In this document: positions 9,012-17,371 of the stretch, in pieces
How the letters are laid out: each line of letters begins with the position of its first letter
Numbering within the stretch: the stretch's first letter is position 1
Source: Streptomyces sp. XD-27
Lineage (GTDB): Bacteria; Actinomycetota; Actinomycetes; Streptomycetales; Streptomycetaceae
Reading direction: 5' to 3'
Assembly (NCBI RefSeq): GCF_030553055.1
Contig: NZ_CP130713.1
Location: 3,534,001 to 3,598,000 of the forward strand
Length of the DNA: 64,000 bases
Notes under the pieces: generated by a model
The model's database searches: none
Seen by the model: the letters and a program-made list of their open reading frames with translations, nothing else
What the model was told of the DNA's origin: nothing
Made by a program: the position numbers and the translations under genes

Positions 9012-10055
9012 GTGCTGGAAGAGGTGGAGCGCTGGCTGGCCCGGCGGTCCTGGACCGCGGCCGACCGACCGCTCGACCAGCTCCTGGCCGCCAAACGCGC
9101 CGGCGGCGGCACGGTCAGCGTCGTGCTGCCCGCGCTCAACGAGGAGGCGACGGTCGGCGCGATCGTCCGCGCCATCCGCGGCGAGCTGATGTCCGAGGCG
9201 GTGCCGCTGGTCGACGAGCTGGTCGTGGTCGACTCCGGCTCCACCGACCGTACGTCGCAGGTCGCGGCGGCCGCCGGGGCGCGGGTGATCCACCGGGACG
9301 CGATACTCCCCCGGATACCGGCACTGCCCGGCAAGGGCGAGGTGCTGTGGCGGGGGCTGTTCGCCACCGAGGGCGACATCGTCTGCTTCATCGACGCCGA
9401 CCTCAAGGACTTCTCGGCGGACTTCGTCTCGGGGATCGTCGGCCCGCTGCTCACGGAGCCGGACGTGGACTTCGTCAAGGCGATGTACGAGCGCCCCCTG
9501 ACGCTGTCCGACGGGAGCGCCGCGCCCGACGGGACCGTGGCGCCCGACGGGAGCGCGGCGTCCGACGGGACCGCATCCGGTCGGACGGCGCCCGGCCAGG
9601 GCGGCAGGGTCACCGAGCTCGTGGCCCGGCCGCTGCTGAATCTGCACTGGCCGCAGCTGGCGGGCTTCGTCCAGCCGCTCGGCGGGGAGTACGCGGCCCG
9701 CCGCTCCCTCCTGGAGCGGCTGCCCTTCCCGGTCGGGTACGGGGTCGAGCTGGGCCTCCTGGTCGACGCGCTGCACACGGTGGGGCTGGACGCGCTGGCC
9801 CAGGTGGACGTGGGCGTCCGCAAGCACCGCCACCAGGACAGCCAGGCCCTGGGCCGGATGGCGGCGGCGATCTACCGCACGGCGCAACTGCGCCTGACCC
9901 GCGGCCACATGGCGCGCGGGCCCCTGATGCGGGCGCGGCTGACGCAGTTCGACCGGGGGGAGGGCGGATTCGTGCCGCGTACGTCGGCGGTGGACACGGA
10001 GGAGCGGCCGCCGATGCGCGACATCCCGGAGTACGCGAGCCGCCGCGCGGCGTAG
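9012..10055 (+). CDS. gpgS: Glucosyl-3-phosphoglycerate synthase (GT-A fold)
   Basis: GpgS transfers glucose from a nucleotide sugar to 3-phosphoglycerate, the first step to glucosylglycerate and methylglucose polysaccharide. 347 residues from GTG at 9012, preceded by AGGGAG. The fold shows VVLPALNEE, DSGSTDRT, the metal-binding FIDADL, and FVQPLGGEYA in the acceptor region. The segment at about residues 168-197 is a low-complexity Asp-Gly repeat not expected in the family (DNA 9511-9600). The trehalose genes follow, consistent with a compatible-solute theme. Confidence 0.87.
   Translation: MLEEVERWLARRSWTAADRPLDQLLAAKRAGGGTVSVVLPALNEEATVGAIVRAIRGELMSEAVPLVDELVVVDSGSTDRTSQVAAAAGARVIHRDAILPRIPALPGKGEVLWRGLFATEGDIVCFIDADLKDFSADFVSGIVGPLLTEPDVDFVKAMYERPLTLSDGSAAPDGTVAPDGSAASDGTASGRTAPGQGGRVTELVARPLLNLHWPQLAGFVQPLGGEYAARRSLLERLPFPVGYGVELGLLVDALHTVGLDALAQVDVGVRKHRHQDSQALGRMAAAIYRTAQLRLTRGHMARGPLMRARLTQFDRGEGGFVPRTSAVDTEERPPMRDIPEYASRRAA
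9511..9600 (+). repeat. Degenerate repeat inside gpgS
   Basis: Imperfect units containing GACGGGA recur about four times and encode PDGSA/PDGTV-like blocks. The coding frame is kept. It is probably a replication-slippage expansion in a surface loop of the transferase. Confidence 0.6.
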
Positions 10056-10228
10056 CCGGTCCCCTCGCCGGGGCGGGGTTCGCCGGCATGGCTCCCGCCT
10101 GCCCCCGGGGGTCCTGTCCGCCGGCCCGTCGTCCGTTCGCCGGGGCGGCCGCGGCCGGAGCGCTCGGTCGGGATACCGCCGGCGGGGGCAAGAGATCCGG
10201 CTCACGTTTGCGCGCGACAGCGTAGGGC

Positions 10229-10234
10229 TAGGCT
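10229..10234 (+). promoter_or_regulatory. -10 box of otsA (leaderless promoter)
   Basis: TAGGCT at 10229-10234 lies exactly 6 nt before the otsA ATG, and no ribosome-binding site is visible. This fits transcription starting at or next to the start codon. Confidence 0.5.
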
Positions 10235-10240
10235 CGCGAC

Positions 10241-11701
10241 ATGGCCCCCGACCGCTCAGGCGCCCAGGTCCTCGTCGCGTCCAACCGCGGCCCGGTCTCC
10301 TACGCTCCTCGCGAGGACGGTTCGCTCGCCGCCCGGCGCGGCGGTGGTGGGCTGGTCTCCGGGCTCAGCGCCATCGGCCCCGACGCCGATGCCGTATGGG
10401 TCTGCGCGGCCCTCGGCGACGGCGACCGGCAGGCCGTACGGCAGGCGCACGGCGGGCATCTGGACCCCGCCGACACCGGCGGCCGGCGGGTGCGGATGCT
10501 GGACATCGCGCCCGACGTCTTCGCGGCCGCGTACAACGACGTCGCGAACTCGGTGCTGTGGTTCGTCCACCACCTCCTCTACCAGACCCCGTTCACCCCC
10601 GTCTTCGACGAACGGTTCCGGGCCCACTGGGCGGCGTACGAGACGTACAACACCGCCTTCGCCGACGCACTCGCCCAGGAGGCGGCCGACGGCGCCGCCG
10701 TGCTCGTGCAGGACTACCACCTGGCGCTCGTCCCGGGCCTGCTGCGCGAGCGGCGGCCGGACCTGCGGATCGGGCACTTCTCGCACACCCCGTGGGCGCC
10801 GCCGGACTACTTCCGGCTGCTGCCCGACGACATCGCGGCGCGGCTGCTGCGCGGCATCCTCGGCGGCGACCGGGCCGCGTTCCTCACCGAGCGCTGGGCG
10901 GCTGCGTTCGCCGACTGCTGTTCGGCCGTGCTCGGCGCGGAGGTGGTGCGCGGCGGTCCGGAGCCCGTGGTGCGCGACGCGGGGCACGCCACCCGGCTCG
11001 GCGTCCACGGCCTGGGCGCCGACGCGGAGTTCCTGCGGCGGCGGTCGCGGGCGGCGGACGTGGACGAGCGGCTGGCCGGGCTGCGGGAGCAGATCGGGGC
11101 GGGGCGCAAGAGCATCGTGCGGGTGGACCGCACCGAGCTGTCCAAGAACATCGTCCGCGGCCTGCTGGCCTACCGGCGCCTACTGGACACCCGCCCCGAG
11201 TGGCACGGCCGCGTCGTGCACGTGGCCTTCGCCTACCCCTCGCGGCAGGACCTGGCGATCTACCGCGACTACACCGCGCAGGTGCGGCGGGTCGCCGAGG
11301 AGATCAACGCCGCGTACGGGACGGCGGACTGGCGGCCGGTCGTCCTGCACGTGAAGGACGACTTCGCGCGCTCGCTGGCCGCGTACCGGCTGGCGGACGT
11401 GGCGCTGGTCAATCCGATCCGGGACGGCATGAACCTGGTCGCCAAGGAGGTCCCGGTCGTCTCGGAGGCGGGCTGCGCGCTGGTGCTGTCCCGGGAGGCG
11501 GGCGCGTTCGCGGAGCTGGGCGGGGACGCGCTGGTGGTGAATCCCTACGACGTGGAGGCGACGGCGCGGGCGCTGCACGAGGCGCTGGCGATGCCGGAGG
11601 GAGAACGCGCCGAGCGGACGAAGCGGCTCGCGGCGGCGGCCACGGCACTGCCGCCGCAGCAGTGGTTCCTGGCGCAGCTGCGGGCGCTGGACGAGCCGTG
11701 A
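10241..11701 (+). CDS. otsA: Alpha,alpha-trehalose-phosphate synthase
   Basis: A GT20 enzyme making trehalose-6-phosphate from a nucleotide-glucose and glucose-6-phosphate. 486 residues. It begins with VASNRGPVSY and a Gly-rich loop, then has VQDYHLALVPGLL, HFSHTPWAPPDYF and the donor-binding NPIRDGMNLVAKE near the end. The partner phosphatase OtsB is convergent at 13 kb rather than in the same operon. It overlaps the next gene by 4 nt (GTGA), so the two are translationally coupled. The promoter looks leaderless. Confidence 0.95.
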   Translation: MAPDRSGAQVLVASNRGPVSYAPREDGSLAARRGGGGLVSGLSAIGPDADAVWVCAALGDGDRQAVRQAHGGHLDPADTGGRRVRMLDIAPDVFAAAYNDVANSVLWFVHHLLYQTPFTPVFDERFRAHWAAYETYNTAFADALAQEAADGAAVLVQDYHLALVPGLLRERRPDLRIGHFSHTPWAPPDYFRLLPDDIAARLLRGILGGDRAAFLTERWAAAFADCCSAVLGAEVVRGGPEPVVRDAGHATRLGVHGLGADAEFLRRRSRAADVDERLAGLREQIGAGRKSIVRVDRTELSKNIVRGLLAYRRLLDTRPEWHGRVVHVAFAYPSRQDLAIYRDYTAQVRRVAEEINAAYGTADWRPVVLHVKDDFARSLAAYRLADVALVNPIRDGMNLVAKEVPVVSEAGCALVLSREAGAFAELGGDALVVNPYDVEATARALHEALAMPEGERAERTKRLAAAATALPPQQWFLAQLRALDEP

Positions 11702-12774
11702 GCACGTCGTCGTACGACGGGGTACGGGCAGCGGGGCGGGGCCGGACGGCGGAGCTGGGTTCGGCGGGTTCGGCTGCGGAGCGGGGTGCGCCGGGTTCGG
11801 CTGCGGAGCGGGGCACTGGGCGGGGCCTGGGGCGGGCGGCGGCGCCGAGTCCGGCGGCGGAGCCGGGTTCGGAGCGGGCCACGGCGGTGAGTACGGAGCC
11901 GGGTGCGGCCGCGGGCGGGCCGCCGGTGCTGAGGGTGCTGACCTGGAACGTGTGGTGGCTGTTCGGCGCGTGGGAGCGGCGGCGCGAGGCGATCGCGGCC
12001 GTGCTGCGCGACGCGCGCCCGGATGTGATCGGCCTCCAGGAGGTGTGGGCGCGCGGCGACGAGAACCTGGCGGAGTGGCTCGCCCGGCGCCTGTCCCGGG
12101 ACCTGGACGACGAGTGGACCTGGACGTGGGCGTCGTCGAAGGTGCCGGGCCGGTGGCGGAAGCGGATCGCGGACGGGGCCGCGGAGACGGCCGAGGTCGG
12201 CAACGCGGTGCTCAGCCGGTGGCCGATCGCGGACCGCGCGGTGCTGACCCTGCCGACGGCGGGCGGCGAGGACGAGGGCCGCCTCGCGCTGTACGCCCGT
12301 ATCGACGCACCCGGCGCACCGGTGCCGTTCTTCACGGCGCATCTGAACCACGCCGTGCACGAGTCGGCGGTGCGGTGCGCGCAGGTGGCCGCGCTGGCGC
12401 GGTTCGTCGCCGACCACCGGGGCGGCACGGACTTCCCGCCGGTGGTGACCGGTGACTTCAACGCGCGGCCGGACTCGGACGAGATCCGGCTGCTCGGCGG
12501 CCACCGCACCGCACCCGCCCTGCCGGGCCAGGTGCTGGTGGACGCCTGGGAGTACGCGGACCCGGCGGCACCGGCGGCCACCTGGGACCGCGCGAACCCG
12601 CACGTGGCCGAGAGCTTCGAGCCCAGTGCCCGGATCGACTACGTCCACGTCGGCCTGCCCGGCCCGGACGGCCTCGGCCGGGTCCGCGCGGTGCGCCGTG
12701 CCGGGGACGCCCCGGTGGCGGGGGTCTGGCCGTCGGACCACGCGGCGGTGGTCGCGGACCTGGCGCCGGCGTAG
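11698..12774 (+). CDS. Endonuclease/exonuclease/phosphatase-fold protein
   Basis: 358 residues if started at the GTG overlapping the otsA stop. The first 80 or so residues are low-complexity Ala/Gly/Ser/Glu (DNA with a tandem repeat around 11,755-11,815), so a later GTG near 11,887 is possible. The catalytic fold then shows LTWNVWW, GLQEVWARG, VVTGDFNARPDS and WPSDHAAVVADL, which carry the metal and catalytic residues of the DNase I/inositol-phosphatase superfamily. Substrate unknown; nucleic acid, phosphoinositide or phosphosugar are all possible. It is coupled to otsA. Confidence 0.85.
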   Translation: MSTSSYDGVRAAGRGRTAELGSAGSAAERGAPGSAAERGTGRGLGRAAAPSPAAEPGSERATAVSTEPGAAAGGPPVLRVLTWNVWWLFGAWERRREAIAAVLRDARPDVIGLQEVWARGDENLAEWLARRLSRDLDDEWTWTWASSKVPGRWRKRIADGAAETAEVGNAVLSRWPIADRAVLTLPTAGGEDEGRLALYARIDAPGAPVPFFTAHLNHAVHESAVRCAQVAALARFVADHRGGTDFPPVVTGDFNARPDSDEIRLLGGHRTAPALPGQVLVDAWEYADPAAPAATWDRANPHVAESFEPSARIDYVHVGLPGPDGLGRVRAVRRAGDAPVAGVWPSDHAAVVADLAPA

Positions 12775-12974
12775 GTCACGCGCCCCGCCGGTCGTCCGGC
12801 TCGGTACGACGTCCGCCTGGCTGAACCGCGTCCGAGCGGATTCCCCTGTCCCGCCCCTTCCCGAAACTGGGGGCTCCGCCGCCAGGCCCCCCAAAGGCGA
12901 GCCAGGCACAGGCCCATCAGGGTGCGGCCAGGCAAGGTGGCGGCCCGGCGAGGCACGCGGGTGGCAGGGCTGCG

Positions 12975-13871
12975 TCAGGCGACGGCGTCCGCGAGGGATG
13001 TCACCAGGGCCACCACACCCGCCGGGCCGTCGACGATCAGGTCCGCGCGGTCCGCCAGCGCGGTCACCTCGCTGCTGCCGCTGCACACCAGCACCCCGGG
13101 CAGCCCCTCCGACCGGAGCCTCTCCACCGCCGCGAACGCCGCCAGGTCGCCGAGGTCGTCCCCGGCGTACAGCACGGTCTCGGCGCCCGACTCCCGTACG
13201 TAGTCGCGCAGCGCGGCGCCCTTGTCCGTGCCCGGCGGGCGCAGCTCCAGCACCATGCGGCCCGGTTCGACGATCAGGCCGTGGCGTTCGGCGAGCCGGT
13301 GCAGCGGCTCGCGCAGGGTCTCGAAGGCCGCCTGCGGGTCGGCGGCGCGGCGGGTGTGGACGGCGACGGCGCGGCCGCCCTTGTCCTCGATGAACGCCGC
13401 CTCGGTGCCGTGGCTCGCCTCGGCCGAGCTGCCGGGCCCCGCCTCGGCACCGTCCAGCACCGTCAGTGCCTCCAGTACCTCCGGCAGCTCCGCCCGCGCC
13501 GCCGCGACCCCCGGATGCGGGGCGGGCGCGGTGACGGAGCCACTGACCGCGTCCCAGCGTTCGACGCCGTAGTGGCCGAGGACGACGAGGTGCTCCAGCC
13601 CCGGCACCCCGGCGAAGCCCCCGTACCGCACCGCGACCTCGGCCGGGCGGCCGGTGATCACCGCGAGGGAGAGGAGGCGCGGGGCGAGCCGGGCGAGCGC
13701 GGGCACGGCACCGGGGTGCGCGCGGGCCTGCTCGGGGTCGGGGACGATGTCGGCCAGCGTGCCGTCGAAGTCCACGGCGACGACGGCCTTCTCCGGCCGC
13801 GCCAGCAGCGCGGCGAGACCGTCGCGGCCGGCGGGGGTGGCAGGGACGGGAAGAGGGTGGCTGCTGCCCAT
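12975..13871 (-). CDS. otsB: Trehalose-6-phosphate phosphatase
   Basis: A HAD-superfamily phosphatase that releases trehalose from trehalose-6-phosphate. 298 residues. Motif I is DFDGTL near residue 34, VITGRP follows, GHYGVERWD is the OtsB signature, and GDDLGDLAAF carries the C-terminal metal aspartates. Start ATG at 13871. It lies convergent to the otsA pair, so synthase and phosphatase are encoded on opposite strands about 1.3 kb apart. Confidence 0.93.
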   Translation of the reverse strand: MGSSHPLPVPATPAGRDGLAALLARPEKAVVAVDFDGTLADIVPDPEQARAHPGAVPALARLAPRLLSLAVITGRPAEVAVRYGGFAGVPGLEHLVVLGHYGVERWDAVSGSVTAPAPHPGVAAARAELPEVLEALTVLDGAEAGPGSSAEASHGTEAAFIEDKGGRAVAVHTRRAADPQAAFETLREPLHRLAERHGLIVEPGRMVLELRPPGTDKGAALRDYVRESGAETVLYAGDDLGDLAAFAAVERLRSEGLPGVLVCSGSSEVTALADRADLIVDGPAGVVALVTSLADAVA

Positions 13872-14011
13872 GCGGCGACCCTACCCGCGCGGGAACGGGC
13901 AGGTGCGGGTTCGCGCCACACGGAGCGCGGAGGGACGTGCGGCGTCGTACGACGCGGGCGCCGTCCGGTGCGGGCGCCGTGTCGACCGGGGAGGCACGTG
14001 CGCCGTACGGA

Positions 14012-14079
14012 GCGGGCGCCGTGCGGGTGCGGGCGCCGTGCGGGTGCGGGCGCCGTGCGGGTGCGGGCGCCGTGCCGAG
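14012..14079. repeat. 17-bp tandem repeat, about 4 copies
   Basis: GCGGGCGCCGTGCGGGT repeats with period 17 bp from 14012; the first three copies are identical and the last is divergent. It lies in the intergenic region between otsB and the DUF3263 gene. Confidence 0.85.
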
Positions 14080-14166
14080 CAGGCGCCGTGCGGGGGCGGT
14101 CCGTGCCCTTCCCGGCGCCCGTGCAGGACCGCAGCGCTCGTCCGCCGGACGGCCAGGCGCCCTCCC

Positions 14167-14442
14167 TCACCGTCGCGCGCGGCGTTCCTCCCGGACCCGG
14201 CGCAGGCGGTTCACCGTGACCGCGTCGTGCGCCAGTGCGCGCGGGTCGTCGAGGAGGGCGTTCAGGAGCTGGTAGTAGCGGGTCGGGGACATCCCCAGGC
14301 GCTCACGTATCGCGCGCTCCTTCGCCCCCGGGCCGGGCCAGCCGCGGCGCTCCATGGCGAGGACGGCCCGGTCCCGGTCGGACAGGCCGTCGTCGCCGCC
14401 CGGCTGGGGCGGTTGGTTCGGGGGTGCGGTCACGTTCTCCAC
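14167..14442 (-). CDS. DUF3263 domain protein
   Basis: 91 residues. The DUF3263 signature is clear: LSDRDRAVLAMERRGWPGPG, then KERAIRERLGMSPTRYYQLL, then LDDPRALAHDAVTVNRL. The pattern resembles a small helix-turn-helix, and the family is common in actinobacteria with unknown function. The start is ATG at 14442; a GTG four codons later is an alternative. Its upstream region is filled by two minisatellites, so promoter spacing may vary between strains. Confidence 0.88.
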   Translation of the reverse strand: MENVTAPPNQPPQPGGDDGLSDRDRAVLAMERRGWPGPGAKERAIRERLGMSPTRYYQLLNALLDDPRALAHDAVTVNRLRRVREERRARR

Positions 14443-14463
14443 CTTGCCACCGGGGCGGCTCCG

Positions 14464-14517
14464 TTCCCCACCGGGGTGCCCTTCCCCACCGGGGTGCCCT
14501 TCCCCACCGGGGCGGGC
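14464..14517. repeat. 18-bp tandem repeat, 3 copies
   Basis: TTCCCCACCGGGGTGCCC at 14464, 14482 and 14500, the last with changes. It lies just upstream of the DUF3263 start. Confidence 0.85.
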
Positions 14518-14540
14518 GGTCCGTTCCCCGACCCCGCCCA

Positions 14541-14680
14541 GGCCGCAGGGCCGCAGGGCCGCAGGGCCGCAGGGCCGCAGGGCCGCAGGGCCGCAGGGCC
14601 GCAGGGCCGCAGGGCCGCAGGGCCGCAGGGCCGCAGGGCCGCAGGGCCGCAGGGCCGCAGGGCCGCAGGGCCGCAGGGCC
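14541..14680. repeat. 9-bp minisatellite, about 15.5 copies
   Basis: The unit GCCGCAGGG repeats without interruption over 140 bp. It begins 3 bp beyond the stop of the solute-binding protein gene and reaches towards the DUF3263 gene. As the period is a multiple of 3, any reading frame through it stays open. Confidence 0.97.
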
Positions 14681-14683
14681 GGG

Positions 14684-15961
14684 TTACCGCGCCGAGCTCT
14701 CCGCGGCGTCCGCCTCCCGCTGGAGCTCGCCGAGCACGCTCATCGGGTCGCCGCCCTCCGCCACCGTCGCGCCGATGTTCTTCTTCAGCGCCTTGCTGAC
14801 GCTCGCCCACGACGTCTTGTCCGCGGGGTAGAACTCCGCCCGCTCCATCTGGTCGAGGAACTTCCACAGCCGCTTGAACTCGCGGTCGTCGCGCATCGCC
14901 TGGGACGCGGCGGTCGTCACCGGCAGCAGGTCGTAGCGGCTGGCGAAGTCCAGGACGTTCTCTTCGTTGTAGACGTAGTTCAGGAAGCGGCCGATCTCCT
15001 CCTGGTGGCCGTTCTGCTTGAACGCCATCATCCAGTCCTCGACGCCCATGGTCGACTTGGGCTTCCCGTCCATGGTGGGCAACGGTGCCGTGTCGTAGTC
15101 GATGCCGCGGCCCTCCGCCTGCTTCATCAGCGTGGGGTGGCCGTTGAGCATGCCGACCTCGCCGCGGGTGAAGGCGTCGAAGAGGTCCTGGCGGTTGACC
15201 CGGCCGGGGGTCCGGGAGCCGGTGAGACCCTTGGCGACCAGTTCGTCCCGCAGCCACTCGAAGGTCTTGATGTTCTCGGGCGAGTCGAGGACGTAGCTGC
15301 CGTTGCTGTCGGTGTAGCCGCCTCCGCCGCTGAGCATCCACAGCATGGTCTCGGCCGGGGCCTCCTCGGGGCCGAGCGGCAGCCCGTACGGGATCTTCAC
15401 GCCGCTGCTCTTGAGCTTCTCCGCGGCCGCCTGCAGCTCCTCCCACGTGGTGGGGGCCTCGGCGATGCCCGCCTTGGCGAAGAGCTTCTTGTTGTAGAAG
15501 AGCAGCCGGGAGCTGGCGACGAACGGCAGGCCGTACAGGACGCGCCGCACCTTGCCCGCCTGCGCGATGGACGGCACGAAGCTCGCCTGGGTGGGGATGG
15601 AGAGCAGCTGGTCGGCGCGGTAGAGCTTGCCGGCGGCGGCGTAGTCGGCGTACGCGCCTATCTGCGCCAGGTCGGGGGCGTCGCCCGCCTTGACCATCTC
15701 GGCGACCTTCCGGTCGACCTCGGTCCAGCTGTAGACCTTGACATCGATCCTGAGGTCGGGATGCTCGGCCTCGAAGGCGACCGTCACCCGGTCCCAGTAC
15801 CGCTGGGAGGTGTTGGTGGTGTTGTCGCCGTAGTCGGCCGCGACCAGCTTGAGCGTCGTCTTGCCCGAGCCGGAATCGTTTCCGCAGGCGGTCAGGGCGG
15901 GCGTCATCGCCGCCGTGGCGCAACCCGCCGCCGTCAGATTCAGGAACCTCCGCCGCTGCAC
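14684..15961 (-). CDS. Sugar ABC transporter solute-binding lipoprotein
   Basis: 425 residues from GTG at 15961. An RRRFLN N-terminus, a hydrophobic stretch and the lipobox LTAC (Cys 26) mark a lipoprotein; the double arginine allows Tat export. The body is an ABC-importer binding protein of the sugar class (ADYGDNTTNTSQRYWDRV, YGLPFVASSRLLFYNKKLF, GEVGMLNGHPTLMKQ). It is an orphan: no permease genes adjoin it, and MsiK is encoded at 57.5 kb. It is divergent from the SIS gene and nagKA, with a DasR-like box in the gap, so an amino sugar or chito-oligosaccharide is the likely ligand. Confidence 0.88.
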   Translation of the reverse strand: MQRRRFLNLTAAGCATAAMTPALTACGNDSGSGKTTLKLVAADYGDNTTNTSQRYWDRVTVAFEAEHPDLRIDVKVYSWTEVDRKVAEMVKAGDAPDLAQIGAYADYAAAGKLYRADQLLSIPTQASFVPSIAQAGKVRRVLYGLPFVASSRLLFYNKKLFAKAGIAEAPTTWEELQAAAEKLKSSGVKIPYGLPLGPEEAPAETMLWMLSGGGGYTDSNGSYVLDSPENIKTFEWLRDELVAKGLTGSRTPGRVNRQDLFDAFTRGEVGMLNGHPTLMKQAEGRGIDYDTAPLPTMDGKPKSTMGVEDWMMAFKQNGHQEEIGRFLNYVYNEENVLDFASRYDLLPVTTAASQAMRDDREFKRLWKFLDQMERAEFYPADKTSWASVSKALKKNIGATVAEGGDPMSVLGELQREADAAESSAR

Positions 15962-16064
15962 AGCCGCCAACCGCCCTACGTGTTCGTACGCATCGTGCCT
16001 GTAACCGGAGGCTCCTGTTCCGGAGCCTCGATATGAGCTGCGAGTCTCCCCGCAAACCCTCACA

Positions 16065-16076
16065 AGGTCTACACCA
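16065..16076. promoter_or_regulatory. DasR-like operator (dre) between the binding protein and SIS genes
   Basis: AGGTCTACACCA matches 10 of 12 positions of the dre core TGGTCTAGACCA. It lies in the divergent intergenic region, about 105 bp from the binding-protein start. DasR is the GntR regulator of amino-sugar genes in Streptomyces. Site by pattern only. Confidence 0.5.
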
Positions 16077-16253
16077 TGACGGGTATCACTTCCGCATCGG
16101 GCTTCCCCTGCCGCGCGGACGCCTGCTATCCACGTCCCGGGCGGGGCCCCACCCCGGCGCCGGGCCCGCACCAGCTCCCTGCCAACTCCCTTGCCCCGCA
16201 CCACCGTACGGACCGGCACGCCGGGGCACACCTCGTCGCCAGGAGGCAGTCAT

Positions 16254-17186
16254 ATGACCTCGCTCACCGCACAGGAACTGGCCACCCAGCCCGACTGCTG
16301 GCGGCGGGCGGCGCGGGCCGCGGCCACGGCGCGCGGACTGCCGCTGCCCGGCGAACGGGTGGCGATCACCGGTTGCGGCACGTCGTGGTTCATGGCCCAG
16401 GCGTACGCGGCGCTGCGCGAGGCCGCGGGCCAGGGCGAGACGGACGCGTATCCCGCGTCGGAGTTCCCGGCGGGGCGCTCGTACGACCGGGTGGTGGCGA
16501 TCACCCGGTCGGGCACCACGACGGAGGTACTGGAGCTGCTGGCCGCGCTGCGCGGCGGACCGGCCCGCCCCGCCACGACCGCGCTCACCGGCGACCCCAA
16601 GACGCCGGTCATGGACGCGGCGGACGACGTCGCCGTACTGGACTGGGCGGACGAGACGTCGGTGGTCCAGACGCGCTTCGCGACGACGGCGCTGGCGCTG
16701 CTGCGCGCGGGGCTGGAGGCGCACGGGCCGCTGCCGCAGGGCGTGAAGAGCGTGGCGGAGGCGGCGGCGGACGCGGCGGCGGCGGTCGCCGAACCACTGC
16801 CGGAGGCGGCGCCGGGCGCGGAGCAGTGGACGTTCCTGGGGCGCGGCTGGACGTACGGGCTGGCGCAGGAGGCGGGCCTGAAGATGCGCGAGGCGGCGGG
16901 CGCGTGGACGGAGTCGTACCCGGCGATGGAGTACCGGCACGGGCCGATCTCCATCACGGGCCCGGGGCGGGTGGTGTGGACGTTCGGACCGCTGCCGGAG
17001 GGGCTGGCGGGCGACGTGGCACGGACCGGCGGCGTGCTGCTGGCGGACTCCGCGACGCCGGACGGGCTGGACCCGATGGCGGACCTCGTACGGGCGCAGC
17101 GGCTGGCGGTCGCGGTGGCGGAGGCCAGGGGCTACGACCCGGACCGACCCCGCAACCTCACGCGGAGCGTGATCCTCGGCGGGTAG
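16254..17186 (+). CDS. SIS-domain sugar isomerase/deaminase-like protein
   Basis: 310 residues from ATG at 16254, preceded by a strong AGGAGG. Two SIS domains resemble the isomerase half of GlmS. The first has TGCGTSWFMAQAYAALRE near residue 38 and AITRSGTTTEVLELL near 82. The second has FLGRGWTYGLAQEAGLKMRE near 195 and SYPAMEYRHGPIS near 220. There is no glutaminase domain. Candidate reactions are aldose-ketose isomerisation or deamination of a hexosamine-6-phosphate, like AgaS or NagB-II. It lies in a sugar cluster with nagK, nagA, a PfkB kinase and an aldolase. Confidence 0.83.
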   Translation: MTSLTAQELATQPDCWRRAARAAATARGLPLPGERVAITGCGTSWFMAQAYAALREAAGQGETDAYPASEFPAGRSYDRVVAITRSGTTTEVLELLAALRGGPARPATTALTGDPKTPVMDAADDVAVLDWADETSVVQTRFATTALALLRAGLEAHGPLPQGVKSVAEAAADAAAAVAEPLPEAAPGAEQWTFLGRGWTYGLAQEAGLKMREAAGAWTESYPAMEYRHGPISITGPGRVVWTFGPLPEGLAGDVARTGGVLLADSATPDGLDPMADLVRAQRLAVAVAEARGYDPDRPRNLTRSVILGG

Positions 17187-17328
17187 GCGGTTCGGGCCGG
17201 GGCGGCCGACCACTCGGCGGAGCCGCACGTCGGTGTCGGTGCCTCCGGCCCGCTGGGCACCACGCAGCGCGCCCGCAGATCAGGCGCAGCCGGAACCGGT
17301 CCCGCCGCTGTGTGGCGGTACACCCGCG

Positions 17329-17344
17329 AGTGGACTAGACCTCT
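17329..17344 (+). promoter_or_regulatory. DasR operator (dre) upstream of nagKA
   Basis: AGTGGACTAGACCTCT matches 14 of 16 positions of the dre consensus AGTGGTCTAGACCACT. It lies 28 bp before the nagK start. nagKA is a known DasR target in S. coelicolor, so this is a well-supported call. Confidence 0.82.
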
Positions 17345-17371
17345 TGCGGGCGCGCAGGCGACACTGTCCAC

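Noticed and set aside
14541..14680. Possible CRISPR array
   Set aside because: The repeats are 9 bp with no spacers, so this is a minisatellite.
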